A stretch of 64,000 bases of DNA from Bacteroides sp. (GTDB lineage: Bacteria > Bacteroidota > Bacteroidia > Bacteroidales > Muribaculaceae): contig JAAVCH010000008.1 of assembly GCA_014802425.1 (NCBI GenBank), forward strand, positions 5,710 through 69,709, given 5' to 3'. This document shows positions 16,980-26,285 of this stretch, piece by piece. The position numbers were made by a program, and so were the translations under genes. The notes beneath the pieces are model-generated. The model did no database searches and had not been told where the DNA came from. It saw only the letters and a list, made by a program, of their open reading frames with translations. How positions within the stretch are numbered: the stretch's first letter is position 1; the number at the start of each line of letters is the position of its first letter.

Positions 16980-17852
16980 ATGAGATTAGACGGAAGGCGC
17001 AACAGCACCAATATCCAGGACCGCCGAGGCGTGTCGGGAAAGGCCATCGGCGTCGGTGGCGGTATAGTGGGAATCATAATCATGGCCGTGGTGACGCTCC
17101 TTTCGGGGGGCGACCTGTCGCAGGTGGCCGGGCAGGCCATGCAGCAGCTCGGCGGCGCAGGGCAGACCCGGCAGACGGAGCATGTGGCCGATGCCGAGGA
17201 GCAGCGCCTCTACGACCTCGCCTCAAAGGTGCTGGCCGGCACCGAGGATGTGTGGACCCGCGAATTCCGCGAACAGGGCTGGGGCGAGTACGTGCCCCCG
17301 AAGATGGTGATCTACAGCGGCTCGGTACAGACCGGATGCGGCCAGGGCACCGCCCAGACCGGCCCCTTCTACTGCTCGGCCGACCAGACCGTCTACATCG
17401 ACCTCGACTTCTTCAAGACCATGCAGAAGGAAATCGGCGCCTCGGGCGATTTCTGCTATGCCTACGTGATAGCGCATGAGGTGGGCCACCACGTGCAGTA
17501 TCTCACCGGCACCCTCGAGGAGGCCCACCGGCGGATGCAGCAGCTCCCTGAGACGGAGGCCAACAAGATAAGCGTGCGCCTTGAGCTCCAGGCCGACTAC
17601 TACGCCGGCGTATGGGGACACGACGACAACGAGATGTTCGGCTCCATCGAGCCGGGCGACGTGGAGAACGCCATCAACGCCGCCTCCAAGATCGGCGACG
17701 ACTATCTCCAGAAGAAGGCCTACGGCCGCGAGATGCCGGAGAGCTTCAACCACGGGCGTTCGGAATGGCGCGTCCGCTGGCTTACCAAAGGCCTCCAGAG
17801 CGGCGACCCCACCCAAGGCGATACCTTCTCGGTGCCTTACGGCCAGTTCTGA
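16980..17852 (+). CDS. ypfJ: YpfJ-family neutral zinc metallopeptidase
   Basis: 290 residues. One N-terminal membrane anchor (about 22-42, 'GVGGGIVGIIIMAVVTLLSGG') follows 'MRLDGRRNSTNIQDRRG', which is typical of YpfJ. The peptidase domain has 'CGQGTAQTGPFYCSADQTVYID' and the zinc motif HEVGHH (His166, Glu167, His170), with a downstream 'RLELQADYYAGVWGH' supplying the third ligand region. The domain should face the periplasm. Substrates are not known to me. The gene stands alone between two terminators. Confidence 0.88.
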   Translation: MRLDGRRNSTNIQDRRGVSGKAIGVGGGIVGIIIMAVVTLLSGGDLSQVAGQAMQQLGGAGQTRQTEHVADAEEQRLYDLASKVLAGTEDVWTREFREQGWGEYVPPKMVIYSGSVQTGCGQGTAQTGPFYCSADQTVYIDLDFFKTMQKEIGASGDFCYAYVIAHEVGHHVQYLTGTLEEAHRRMQQLPETEANKISVRLELQADYYAGVWGHDDNEMFGSIEPGDVENAINAASKIGDDYLQKKAYGREMPESFNHGRSEWRVRWLTKGLQSGDPTQGDTFSVPYGQF

Positions 17853-17868
17853 TTCCGATATTTTTTCC

Positions 17869-17906
17869 CAGGATTCCTGCTCTTTTTCAGGAATCCTGTT
17901 CTTTTT
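17869..17906 (+). terminator. Terminator between convergent ypfJ and TRIC genes
   Basis: CAGGATTCCTG and CAGGAATCCTG pair, followed by TTCTTTTT in the plus direction. The TRIC stop codon (17887-17889) lies at the edge of this hairpin. Confidence 0.8.
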
Positions 17907-18561
17907 GCTCCAAATCGGCTTTCGGCGTTCCAGCCTTTACGGCCGATTCATACTTCAGCACCGGGAGCGACCAGTTGAACAGCAGCACGCAGAACCGGAG
18001 CCCTATCACCGTGGCGCCACAGACCGCCTGCTGAAGAATCATGGAGCCGCCTAAAAGGTCGATTATCCAGTAGACCACTCCCCCCGCTATGCAGGCGGTG
18101 GCATAGATGTCCTTGCGGAAGAAGAGCGGCTCCTCGTTGATGAGGATGTCGCGCACCACGCCGCCGAAGGAGCCTGTAAGCGTGCCCATCACTATCGCGC
18201 ACCACATCGGATAGTCCGACGCCAGAGTCTTCTGTATGCCGATCACCACGAATAGGGCCAGACCTATGGCGTCGAAGATGAAGAGTATGCGGTTATGGCT
18301 CACCAGCACGCGCCTGAACACGATCACTATGAGGAGCGAGATGCCGGTCACGGCCAGATACACCGGCGTCTGGAGCCAGAACACCGGCAGGTCGAGCAGG
18401 AGGTCGCGCAGCGTACCGCCGCCGATGGCCGTCACCAGACCGATCGTATATGCTCCGAAAAGATCGAAATGCTTCACCGCCGCCAACCGTATGCCGCTGA
18501 TGGCGAACGCTATCGTGCCCACCACCTCGATGATGAACAGAAAAGTAATGTCAAGATTCAT
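17887..18561 (-). CDS. Trimeric intracellular cation channel (TRIC) / UPF0126 membrane protein
   Basis: 224 residues with about seven membrane segments in two related halves. Each half carries the family pattern: 'VVGTIAFAISGIRLAAVKHFDLFGAYTIGLVTAIGGGTLRDLLL' and 'ALFVVIGIQKTLA...GTLTGSFGGVVRDILINEEPLF'. The glycine-rich GGGTLRD and GGVVRD motifs define prokaryotic TRIC channels (formerly UPF0126, YicG), which conduct K+ and related cations. It lies 63 nt behind galE on the same strand and may be read through from it. The ion specificity is inferred from the family. Confidence 0.88.
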   Translation of the reverse strand: MNLDITFLFIIEVVGTIAFAISGIRLAAVKHFDLFGAYTIGLVTAIGGGTLRDLLLDLPVFWLQTPVYLAVTGISLLIVIVFRRVLVSHNRILFIFDAIGLALFVVIGIQKTLASDYPMWCAIVMGTLTGSFGGVVRDILINEEPLFFRKDIYATACIAGGVVYWIIDLLGGSMILQQAVCGATVIGLRFCVLLFNWSLPVLKYESAVKAGTPKADLEQKEQDS

Positions 18562-18624
18562 TTTTTACCTGTAAAACCTATTTCTCTAATCCGCCCCCTT
18601 CCCGGCCGTCCCCGGCCCTTCCCC

Positions 18625-19665
18625 TCAAAGCCCCCTCACGCGCTTCTCCCATTCCCAGGCGGAGCGCAGCGTGTCCTCAAGACTGCACTCGGCCTTCCAG
18701 CCCAGCACCTCGTTGGCACGCGACGTGTCGGCCCACACGGCAGGCACATCTCCGGCACGCCGGGGGGCCATGCGGTAATTGAGCTTAAGGCCGTTCACCT
18801 TCTCGAAAGTCGTCACCAGCTCAAGCACCGACACGGGATGTCCCGTACCCACGTTGAATATCTCGAACTTACCCTCCATCTTCCCTTCGGTCATGCGGCG
18901 CACGGCGGCCACATGCGCACAGGCCAGGTCAACGATGTCGATGTAATCCCGCAGGCAGGTGCCGTCGGGAGTGTCGTAGTCATCGCCGAAGATACTGAGG
19001 CACTCGCGGACACCGGCGGCTGTCTGCGTCACGAACGGCACCAGATTGTTGGGCACCCCTCGGGGCAGCTCGCCGATAAGGGCAGAGGGATGGGCCCCGA
19101 CGGGATTGAAATAGCGCAGGGCTATGCCGTAAAGACCGGCGTAGGCCGCGCAGCAGTCGCGCAGGATATCCTCGGCCATCTGCTTTGTGTTGCCGTAGGG
19201 AGAAGTGGCCGGCTTGCGCGGCGTCAGTTCGGTGACGGGGAGCGTTTCCGCATCGCCGTAGACCGTGGCCGAAGAAGAGAAAAGCACGTTCGGGCGTCCG
19301 AACTCCTTCATCATCTCCACAATGTTCATGAACGACACCAGATTGTTGGCGTAATACTTCAGCGGCTCCGCCACACTCTCCCCCACCGCCTTGAAGGCCG
19401 CGAAGTGGATCACCGTATCGAAATCATACTTAGCGAACACCGACCGGAGCGCAGCCATGTCGCAGGTGTCGACGATCTCGAAGGGTATGTCGCGCCCCGT
19501 GATGCGGCGCACTCCCTCCACCGAAGCCTCCTCCGAGTTGGAAAGATTGTCGATGACCACCACATCGTAACCCGCGCCTATCAGCTCGACGGCTGTATGG
19601 GAGCCTATGTAGCCGGCTCCTCCGGAAATAAGCACTGTCTTCTTTGCTTCCATTTCATTCATCAT
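18625..19665 (-). CDS. galE: UDP-glucose 4-epimerase
   Basis: 346 residues of the short-chain dehydrogenase fold. The NAD-binding motif 'GGAGYIGSHTAVEL' lies at about 14-27, and the catalytic region has 'SSSATVYGDAETLPVTELTP' with Ser/Thr, then 'SPYGNTKQMAEDIL' carrying the YxxxK Tyr-Lys pair. 'RYFNPVGAHPSALIGE' is also typical. The enzyme interconverts UDP-glucose and UDP-galactose for galactose use and surface glycans. The N-terminus MMNEMEAKK gives several close starts. A minus-strand TAAATTTG box lies about 60 nt upstream. Confidence 0.95.
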   Translation of the reverse strand: MMNEMEAKKTVLISGGAGYIGSHTAVELIGAGYDVVVIDNLSNSEEASVEGVRRITGRDIPFEIVDTCDMAALRSVFAKYDFDTVIHFAAFKAVGESVAEPLKYYANNLVSFMNIVEMMKEFGRPNVLFSSSATVYGDAETLPVTELTPRKPATSPYGNTKQMAEDILRDCCAAYAGLYGIALRYFNPVGAHPSALIGELPRGVPNNLVPFVTQTAAGVRECLSIFGDDYDTPDGTCLRDYIDIVDLACAHVAAVRRMTEGKMEGKFEIFNVGTGHPVSVLELVTTFEKVNGLKLNYRMAPRRAGDVPAVWADTSRANEVLGWKAECSLEDTLRSAWEWEKRVRGL

Positions 19666-19724
19666 GTTTCAAGGCCGCCGGCGAGCATGCGTACATCCGC
19701 CCGAAGCCTATGGGTTCAATCTTA

Positions 19725-19732
19725 CAAATTTA
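19725..19732 (-). promoter_or_regulatory. Putative -7 box of galE
   Basis: Minus-strand TAAATTTG matches TAnnTTTG. No well-spaced TTTG was found upstream. It directly follows the T tract of the DUF4890 terminator. Confidence 0.5.
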
Positions 19733-19784
19733 GCAAAAAAAAGACAAAACACCCCGCCGAAGTCATGAAAACTTCGGCGGGGTG
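19733..19784 (-). terminator. Intrinsic terminator of the DUF4890 gene
   Basis: On the minus strand CACCCCGCCGAAGT, a 7-nt loop, then ACTTCGGCGGGGTG, then TTTTGTCTTTTTTTT. Strong. Confidence 0.9.
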
Positions 19785-19900
19785 CCGTGGAAGGATATGG
19801 TTGTTATGGTAGAATGCCGTAATGTTTCTCCGCTGACGGAGCTTCCCGGAACCGGTCCGGGCAATACCCGGGCCGCACCGCAGCCTCGGGAACCGGCGGC

Positions 19901-20503
19901 TCAGGAATTCTGCCGCATTCCGGCCTTATCCTGCTTCTGGCCCTTCTTGTCCTTCTGGCCGTGGTCACGGTGCCCCTGCTTGGCCTGGTCCTTACCGCCC
20001 TTGGAGTGCTTCGGGCCCATTCCCTTCTGACCCTGACCGGCGTTTACAAACGCATTCTCAAGGAACACCACATACTGGTCGGGACCGATGATGGCCTTCA
20101 CCTCCTGGAGGTAATCCCTCTTCGCCTGAAGGCGTGCGGCGAAGCGCACACTGTCGTTACGCTGCTTCGACTCCTTGGCGGCCTTAGCCTGCTCCTGTCG
20201 GGCGGCCTTCTGCTTCTCACCGAGCTGTTTAAGCTGGGTCTTCTGCGCCTCAGTGAGGTTCATGCCCTCAAAAAGATCAGCGCGCTGCTGCTTGGGTCCC
20301 TTACGGTCACTCTTTCGGAAATCGCCGTCCCTGCCCCCTTTTCTATCGGACTTCTTGCCGTCCTTCTTACCCTGTTGGGCCGAGCACTCCTGCTGTGCCT
20401 GCTGAGAGGGGGTGGAAGCAGTCTGGGCGGATGCGCCGAAAGCTACGATTGACATTGCTGCAAGTGCGAGACTCATTATCTTCTTTTTCATCTTAATCTT
20501 CAT
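19901..20503 (-). CDS. DUF4890 / Spy-like LTxxQ secreted protein
   Basis: 200 residues. A signal peptide (MKIKMKKKIMSLALAAMSIVAFGASAQ) is followed by a highly charged Lys/Gln/Asp-rich segment, then 'DLFEGMNLTEAQKTQLKQLGEKQKAARQEQAKAAKE', an LTxxQ-type helical motif as in CpxP/Spy periplasmic chaperones. The helical part continues to about residue 155 ('LQEVKAIIGPDQYVVFLENAF'), and the tail is a low-complexity Lys/Gly/Gln/His run. This is the DUF4890 pattern of Bacteroidales. Periplasmic chaperone or stress role is inferred from Spy similarity, not shown. Confidence 0.75.
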   Translation of the reverse strand: MKIKMKKKIMSLALAAMSIVAFGASAQTASTPSQQAQQECSAQQGKKDGKKSDRKGGRDGDFRKSDRKGPKQQRADLFEGMNLTEAQKTQLKQLGEKQKAARQEQAKAAKESKQRNDSVRFAARLQAKRDYLQEVKAIIGPDQYVVFLENAFVNAGQGQKGMGPKHSKGGKDQAKQGHRDHGQKDKKGQKQDKAGMRQNS

Positions 20504-20670
20504 TTATCGGTTAATAAAAAAACTGTTGTCTACATCGTGTATTCGCTTCTTTGACTATCATGACACCCAACCGTTTATCCCCTTACCTGCATTTAACACG
20601 AATTTAACCAATACCTCTCCCAACACTTAACAATCCCTAAAAACGCCCCCCCCCGATTAAACCTTCCGCC

Positions 20671-20764
20671 CCTCCGCTCCCTCCGCGAAGACCCCCTCCG
20701 CGCCCTCTCAATCCTCTCCCGCATACCCTCCGCGAGGCTCTCCGCCCTCCGCAAACCCCTCCGC
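20671..20764. repeat. Six copies of CCTCCGC upstream of the sus promoter
   Basis: CCTCCGC begins at 20671, 20680, 20695, 20727, 20746 and 20758 inside a C/T-rich tract between the divergent DUF4890 and susC genes. Spacing is irregular. I see no convincing gene in 20504-21205. Confidence 0.6.
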
Positions 20765-20815
20765 GCCTTCACCCACAAAATTTTTCACACTTATTAATTA
20801 TTCCCTCCGAAATTG

Positions 20816-20845
20816 TTTAGAATTCTTATTTTTTCGCTACATTTG
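20816..20845 (+). promoter_or_regulatory. Promoter of the susCDEF operon
   Basis: TACATTTG at 20838-20845 is a perfect -7 box, with TTTA at 20816-20819 and an 18-nt spacer. It would give a leader of about 350 nt before susC. Confidence 0.65.
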
Positions 20846-20851
20846 CAGAGT

Positions 20852-21205
20852 CGAAATGTACCCGACCTTACGCTGACCCCGAAATTTAGCCTTAACATCC
20901 TCACATGCAGGAACATGACGAAAAATTCCGGAAAACCACGCCTGCGCGCGTGATAACCGATCCGGCGTAAAGGCCGACCCCACTTCGGCCCAAGACTCAT
21001 TTTCAGCCTGAAAAACTCGTCACAGATGTACACGCACTCTGCCCCGCGCCCGAGCGGCGCCAGTATTTCAGCCGCGTCCCTATCCATGGCTACGGACGTG
21101 ACTTCGTGTGTGCCTATCCCTGATTCCGGCCTGAAAAGCCGCTGACCACCTTGCTTGCGAGATTAATAACAATAATAACCAATGTAGAACTAAATTAATT
21201 CCTGC
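20852..21205 (+). other. Long untranslated leader of susC
   Basis: About 350 nt between the predicted start site and the susC ATG. It contains only a six-codon ORF (MYPTLR) near the 5' end and no recognised riboswitch. Several inverted GC-rich segments are present (for example GGCCTGAAAAGCC), so post-transcriptional control is possible, but nothing is proven. Confidence 0.4.
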
Positions 21206-24200
21206 ATGAAAAATTTCACTTTTCATCTGAATCGGAAAGCCTGGGTCACCATCGCCATGGTGCTGGCACTGGCATTTCCAGCTTTAGCTCAAAAAATCAC
21301 CGTGAAAGGTACGGTAATTGATGAGTATGGCGACCCGCTGATCGGCGCCACAATCATGCAAAAAGGTACTTCCAACGGTACTGCCGCCGACATCGACGGT
21401 AACTTTGAGCTGAACGTCGACCCCAACTCCACACTCGTGGTAAGCTACGTGGGCTACGATCCCATGGACGTTCACGTCAACGGCCGCACCCACATCAACA
21501 TCGAGATGAAGGAGAACGCCCAGATGCTCGCCGAGCACGTAGTGATCGGTTACGGCTCGGTCAAGAAGTCTGACGCCACAGGTTCGGTGGCAGTCGTGAC
21601 TCCCGACGACATCGAAGCCGGTATCTCGACTTCAGCCCAGGACCTCCTGGTGGGCGCAAGCCCCGGCGTGGTCGTGACCACTTCCGGCGGTGACCCCTCC
21701 GGCAACGCATCCATCCGTATCCGCGGCGGCTCCTCGCTCTCAGCGTCCAACGACCCTCTGATCGTAATCGACGGCGTGCCCCAGAGCAACCAGGAAAACG
21801 CCGGCAGCACCAACGCCCTCACGATGCTCAATCCCCAGAACATCGAATCGATGACCATCCTTAAGGACGCATCCGCCACCGCCATCTACGGTTCGCGCGC
21901 ATCCAACGGTGTGATCATCATCACCACCAAGAAGGGCTCAAGCGGCCGCCCGCAGGTGAACTTCGCAGCCAACTTCCACGTCAACACCACCCGCAAGACC
22001 ATGAAGATGATGAAGACATCCGACTATGTCAGCCTCATCGAAGAGTACGGCAACGAACGTGCGAAGCAGATGCTCTACTCCAACCCCGTCAACCCTGAGC
22101 TCGGCACAGAGGCAGGCTCCGCCTTCAACCTCTATGACACTGACTGGCAGAAAGAAGTGCTCCGCACAGCCTTCTCCCAGGACTACTCCCTCAGCGTAGG
22201 CGGCACTGTAGGCTTCCTCCCCTACCGCGTCAACGCCTCCTACACCAACAACCAGGGTATCATCAAGACCTCCTCGATGCAGCGTACCACCGTCGGCTTC
22301 AACCTGACTCCGTCGTTCTTTGAGAACCACCTCAAGATCGCCCTCAACGCACAGGGTTCGTACGTACGCACAGGCAACGCCGCAGGCGTGATCGGCGCAG
22401 CCATCGGCCTGGCCCCCGTATACCCCGTCTACGCACGCTACAGCATGCTGAACTCCGACATGCCCGTGGCCTACAACGGATACTTCAACGTGCTCCAGTC
22501 CACAGGCAACCCCGAGGAGAACGCAGTGCAGAACCCCCTGCAGCTCCTTGAGAACCAGAAGACAATCGGCACTACCTACAACTCCACCGGCAACCTGTCG
22601 ATCGACTACTCGCTCCACTTCCTCCCCGAACTGCACCTCAACCTCAACCTGGGTTACCAGGTATCGCGCAACATGTGGGACACCGACGTGGATCCAAACT
22701 CCATCATAGCCTGGCGCAACAACTATAAGGACGGCGCAGGCACAAACTACCACAAGTACGAGCTCCAGCGCAACACGAACCTCTCCTTCTTCCTCAACTA
22801 CAAGAAGGACTTCGAGGCCATCAAGTCAAACCTCGACGTGACCCTCGGCTACGACTGGCAGCGCATGGACTGGCTGGGCCACGAGCAGACGCTCATCCAG
22901 ACCCTCGGCTACAACATGGACTACGCCGGCGGCATCTACAGCATCACCCCCAACGAAAGCACCGCATCGCACATCGGCCACACATATGAGGACGCTCCGA
23001 TGTACAGCTGGGGCAACATCACACAGCTCGTATCGTTCTTCGGACGTATCAACTACATCTTCGACGACACCTACCTGCTGACGTTCACACTCCGTGACGA
23101 CGGCTCCTCACGCTTCTCCAAGGACAACCGCTGGGGTCTCTTCCCCGCCCTCGCCCTCGGCTGGAAGATCAACAACATGGCGTTCATGGAACGCACCCGC
23201 GGATGGCTCAACGACTTCAAGCTCCGTCTCGGATGGGGTGAGACCGGCCAGCAGGACCTCCCCGGAATGTACTTCCCCTACATGCCCATCTACACCGTTT
23301 CGAGCTCGCAGGGCTTCCAGTACCTCAACCCGAACGGAAACGGCCAGTGGATCAGCCCGCTCTATCCCCAGGCCTTCAACTCCGACCTGAAGTGGGAGAC
23401 AACGACAACATGGAACGTCGGCCTCGACATGGGCTTCCTCAACAACCGCATCACCCTCGCCGCCGACTGGTACCTCCGCAAGACACGTGACCTCCTCGCC
23501 AAGGTGCCGACCGCAACGGCCAACACATCCAACTACGGCTGGCGCAACATCGGCTCGATGGAGAACATCGGTGTCGAAGTGACAGTGGGCGCCAAGCCCG
23601 TCATCACCGACGACTTCACCTGGAACACCAGCGTCAACGTATCCTGGAACAAGAACAAGATCACCGAGCTCCAGGGCGAAGGCACCGACTCCGCCATTTC
23701 GGCCATCACGCTTCCCTCCGGCACAGGCGGTGACCTCGGATGGCACATCGTAGGCCAGCCCGCGTTCACATTCATGGTCTACGAGCAGGTCTATGACTCC
23801 AACGGCGATCCCCTCGAAGGCCAGTACGTCGACCAGAACGCCGACGGCGTAATCGACAACCAGGACCTCATCATGTACCACTCGAAGGACCCGAAGGTGA
23901 CCCTGACATGGAACAACACCTTCAACTGGAAGAACTGGGACCTCGGCTTCTCGCTCCGCGCCAACATCGGCAACTACGTCTACAACAACATCAAGTACGA
24001 GAACAGCCGTATCTACAACGTGAGCGCCGCCCAGTACCAGCTCGGCAACCTCCTTGCCGACACCTACCTCTTCAAGAACTCCGCCACAGCGCAGCAGCTC
24101 CCCCTCTCAAGCTACTTCGTGGAGAACGCATCCTTCCTCCGCTGCGACAACATCACGCTCGGCTACACATTCCGCGACCTGATCAACGGCAACCTTACCC

Positions 24201-24340
24201 TCCGTCTCTTCGCGGCCGTGCAGAACCCCTTCGTGATCACTACATTCTCCGGCATCGATCCTGAGGAATTCAGCGGCGTGCAGAGCGATCCGTATCCGCG
24301 CCCCATCACCACCTCACTCGGTATCGTGGCTACATTCTAA
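21206..24340 (+). CDS. susC: SusC/RagA-family TonB-dependent outer-membrane transporter
   Basis: 1044 residues. A signal peptide ends at about residue 29 (ALAFPALAQ), followed by a carboxypeptidase-regulatory-like domain ('VKGTVIDEYGDPLIGATIMQKG'), a TonB box/plug ('VVIGYGSVKKSDATGSVAVVTPDDIE', 'IRIRGGSSLSASNDPLIVIDGVP', 'ATAIYGSRASNGVIIITTKKG') and a long beta barrel. There is no STN domain, so no sign of direct anti-sigma signalling. SusC forms the pore under the SusD lid and imports oligosaccharides using TonB. It is followed 27 nt later by susD and then susE/susF, the order of a starch system. Alpha-glucan as substrate is inferred from susE/susF and the GH13 genes nearby. Confidence 0.95.
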   Translation: MKNFTFHLNRKAWVTIAMVLALAFPALAQKITVKGTVIDEYGDPLIGATIMQKGTSNGTAADIDGNFELNVDPNSTLVVSYVGYDPMDVHVNGRTHINIEMKENAQMLAEHVVIGYGSVKKSDATGSVAVVTPDDIEAGISTSAQDLLVGASPGVVVTTSGGDPSGNASIRIRGGSSLSASNDPLIVIDGVPQSNQENAGSTNALTMLNPQNIESMTILKDASATAIYGSRASNGVIIITTKKGSSGRPQVNFAANFHVNTTRKTMKMMKTSDYVSLIEEYGNERAKQMLYSNPVNPELGTEAGSAFNLYDTDWQKEVLRTAFSQDYSLSVGGTVGFLPYRVNASYTNNQGIIKTSSMQRTTVGFNLTPSFFENHLKIALNAQGSYVRTGNAAGVIGAAIGLAPVYPVYARYSMLNSDMPVAYNGYFNVLQSTGNPEENAVQNPLQLLENQKTIGTTYNSTGNLSIDYSLHFLPELHLNLNLGYQVSRNMWDTDVDPNSIIAWRNNYKDGAGTNYHKYELQRNTNLSFFLNYKKDFEAIKSNLDVTLGYDWQRMDWLGHEQTLIQTLGYNMDYAGGIYSITPNESTASHIGHTYEDAPMYSWGNITQLVSFFGRINYIFDDTYLLTFTLRDDGSSRFSKDNRWGLFPALALGWKINNMAFMERTRGWLNDFKLRLGWGETGQQDLPGMYFPYMPIYTVSSSQGFQYLNPNGNGQWISPLYPQAFNSDLKWETTTTWNVGLDMGFLNNRITLAADWYLRKTRDLLAKVPTATANTSNYGWRNIGSMENIGVEVTVGAKPVITDDFTWNTSVNVSWNKNKITELQGEGTDSAISAITLPSGTGGDLGWHIVGQPAFTFMVYEQVYDSNGDPLEGQYVDQNADGVIDNQDLIMYHSKDPKVTLTWNNTFNWKNWDLGFSLRANIGNYVYNNIKYENSRIYNVSAAQYQLGNLLADTYLFKNSATAQQLPLSSYFVENASFLRCDNITLGYTFRDLINGNLTLRLFAAVQNPFVITTFSGIDPEEFSGVQSDPYPRPITTSLGIVATF

Positions 24341-24367
24341 TCTTTCTTTATCAGATTCGATTTCTAT

Positions 24368-26260
24368 ATGAAAACATTAAATAAGATTTTCCTTAGCCTC
24401 GGAATCGCAGGTGCTGCCTTCGGCCTCTCATCCTGTGTGGGTGACCTGGATCTCACTCCCCGCGATCCGAACTCAAATACGGATGTCTCCAACGACATCG
24501 ACGGCGTATTCGCTGACATCTATCTTCAGTTCGCCACTTACGGTGCCAACGGCGACTCCCCCGTATCCGGCTTCGACGGCGGTATGGCGGCTTTCCAGCG
24601 CGCCATGTTCATCGCCGAGGAGATTCCCACCGACGAGGCCTGCTGGCTCTGGGACCCCGCAGACTACGGCATCAACTACAACGCCGGCCTCTTCAACCCT
24701 GACCAGGGCTGCCTCTACGGCTTCTACTCCCGCCTGATGATCAACATCACGCTCTGCAACCAGTTTATCCAGAGCGTCAACAACGGCGACTTCAACCTCG
24801 ACGCAGAAGGCCAGAAGCGCGCCGAGCAGTACAAGCTCCAGGCCAAGGCACTCTGGGGTGCATGCTACTACTACATGCTGTCGTTCTACGACAAGGTGCC
24901 TTACGCCGATGAGTCGACTCCCGTAGGCGCTGAGCCCGCACAGCTCCCCCGCGCCGAGGTCTACAACCGCGTGGTAAGCACTCTTGAGGACGTAGTGGCC
25001 CAGTTCGGCGCCAACCAGGTGCCCTACTACGGCTTCGTAGGCCTCGACATGGCCGAGGCAGTGCTCGCCAAGATCTACCTCAACGCCGAAGTCTTCACCG
25101 GCACGGCCGACTGGCAGAACTGCTACAAGCACTCCAAAGCCATCATCGACCGCCTGGGCAAGGGCGGCTACTACGGCAACGGCCTCGCACGCAGCTACAA
25201 CGCCCTCTTCGGCGCCAACAACGACAAGTACGTGCTCGGCAACGACGGCAGCGATGTCAACGAGATCATCTGGTCGATCGTAGGCAACGAAGTGTACCTG
25301 ACCGGCTTCAGCGGCGCCAACTTCATGCAGGCCGCATGGCTCGGCACCAACGGCGTGGAGCAGACAATGGGCGTACCCACGCAGGTACAGGCCGACAACA
25401 ACAAGGTCTTCGACAACTCCGACGGTACACAGTCATTCTATACTTATTACGCCGACGCCGACTCATATGCCGCAGCTATGGAGGCATACGAGAAGCTCGC
25501 CGAAGAGAACACGCTCTGGAAATCCTATATCTCCGAGACGATCAACGGCACCCACTACTCCTTCGACCCCGCAGCCGCAGGCTACGTCTCCCAGGAATGG
25601 TACAATGCCGGCAACGGCTGGAAGTGTATGGTGGCCCGCAAGTCATTCGTGCGCAAGTTTGAATGGAACGATCCCCAGATGACAGTCAGCGACGACCGCC
25701 GCGTAAGCCAGTGGCAGACCGCCAAGCACGGCTTCAGCGTGGAGAACATCTCCCTCGTGGGCGACGACTGGGGCAACAACGGCTACCTCTGCCCGAAGTA
25801 CACAAACTGGGCCTACAATGACGACGGCACCATCGACAAGGCTGCCTCCCCGACCAACATCGCCAACGCCGCCGGCGACTACGCCGCAATCCGTCTCGCC
25901 GAAATCTACCTGACCGCAGCCGAGGCCATCCTCAACGGCGGCGGCGGCTCTCAGGCCGAAGCGCTCCAGTACGTGAACTGGATCCGCGAACGCGCCTACG
26001 GCGACGCCCCCGGCGACGCCAGCCACCACTGGATGTCGCTCTCGATGCAGGACCTCCGCAACGAACGCTGCCGCGAGCTCTATCAGGAGAACGTACGCCG
26101 CACCGACCTCATCCGCTGGAACCAGTGGTGCACAGGTTACACCTGGGATTGGAAAGGCGGAGTCCAGAGCGGCACGAACCTTCCCGCATACACGAAGCTC
26201 TATCCCATCCCGACACGTACGATGACGGCTTCAACCTTCCAGCAGACCACAGGTTATTAA
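24368..26260 (+). CDS. susD: SusD/RagB-family outer-membrane lipoprotein
   Basis: 630 residues, a little long for the family. The lipobox ends at Cys23 (FGLSSC), followed by 'VGDLDLTPRDPNSN'. Typical SusD features are the helical TPR-like start ('DIDGVFADIYLQFA'), 'QYKLQAKALWGACYYYMLSFYDKVPY', and the C-terminal 'AIRLAEIYLTAAEAILNGGG', 'YVNWIRERAYG', 'DLRNERCRELYQENVRRTDLIRW'. It forms the hinged substrate-binding lid on SusC at the cell surface. Located directly behind susC in the same operon. Glycan specificity cannot be read from sequence alone. Confidence 0.95.
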   Translation: MKTLNKIFLSLGIAGAAFGLSSCVGDLDLTPRDPNSNTDVSNDIDGVFADIYLQFATYGANGDSPVSGFDGGMAAFQRAMFIAEEIPTDEACWLWDPADYGINYNAGLFNPDQGCLYGFYSRLMINITLCNQFIQSVNNGDFNLDAEGQKRAEQYKLQAKALWGACYYYMLSFYDKVPYADESTPVGAEPAQLPRAEVYNRVVSTLEDVVAQFGANQVPYYGFVGLDMAEAVLAKIYLNAEVFTGTADWQNCYKHSKAIIDRLGKGGYYGNGLARSYNALFGANNDKYVLGNDGSDVNEIIWSIVGNEVYLTGFSGANFMQAAWLGTNGVEQTMGVPTQVQADNNKVFDNSDGTQSFYTYYADADSYAAAMEAYEKLAEENTLWKSYISETINGTHYSFDPAAAGYVSQEWYNAGNGWKCMVARKSFVRKFEWNDPQMTVSDDRRVSQWQTAKHGFSVENISLVGDDWGNNGYLCPKYTNWAYNDDGTIDKAASPTNIANAAGDYAAIRLAEIYLTAAEAILNGGGGSQAEALQYVNWIRERAYGDAPGDASHHWMSLSMQDLRNERCRELYQENVRRTDLIRWNQWCTGYTWDWKGGVQSGTNLPAYTKLYPIPTRTMTASTFQQTTGY

Positions 26261-26285
26261 TCCCAACTTCAATCTGACAAGAAAC

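Noticed and set aside
20794-21087. 97-aa minus-strand ORF upstream of susC
   Set aside because: Arg/Cys-rich, no family features, and it covers the sus promoter and leader.
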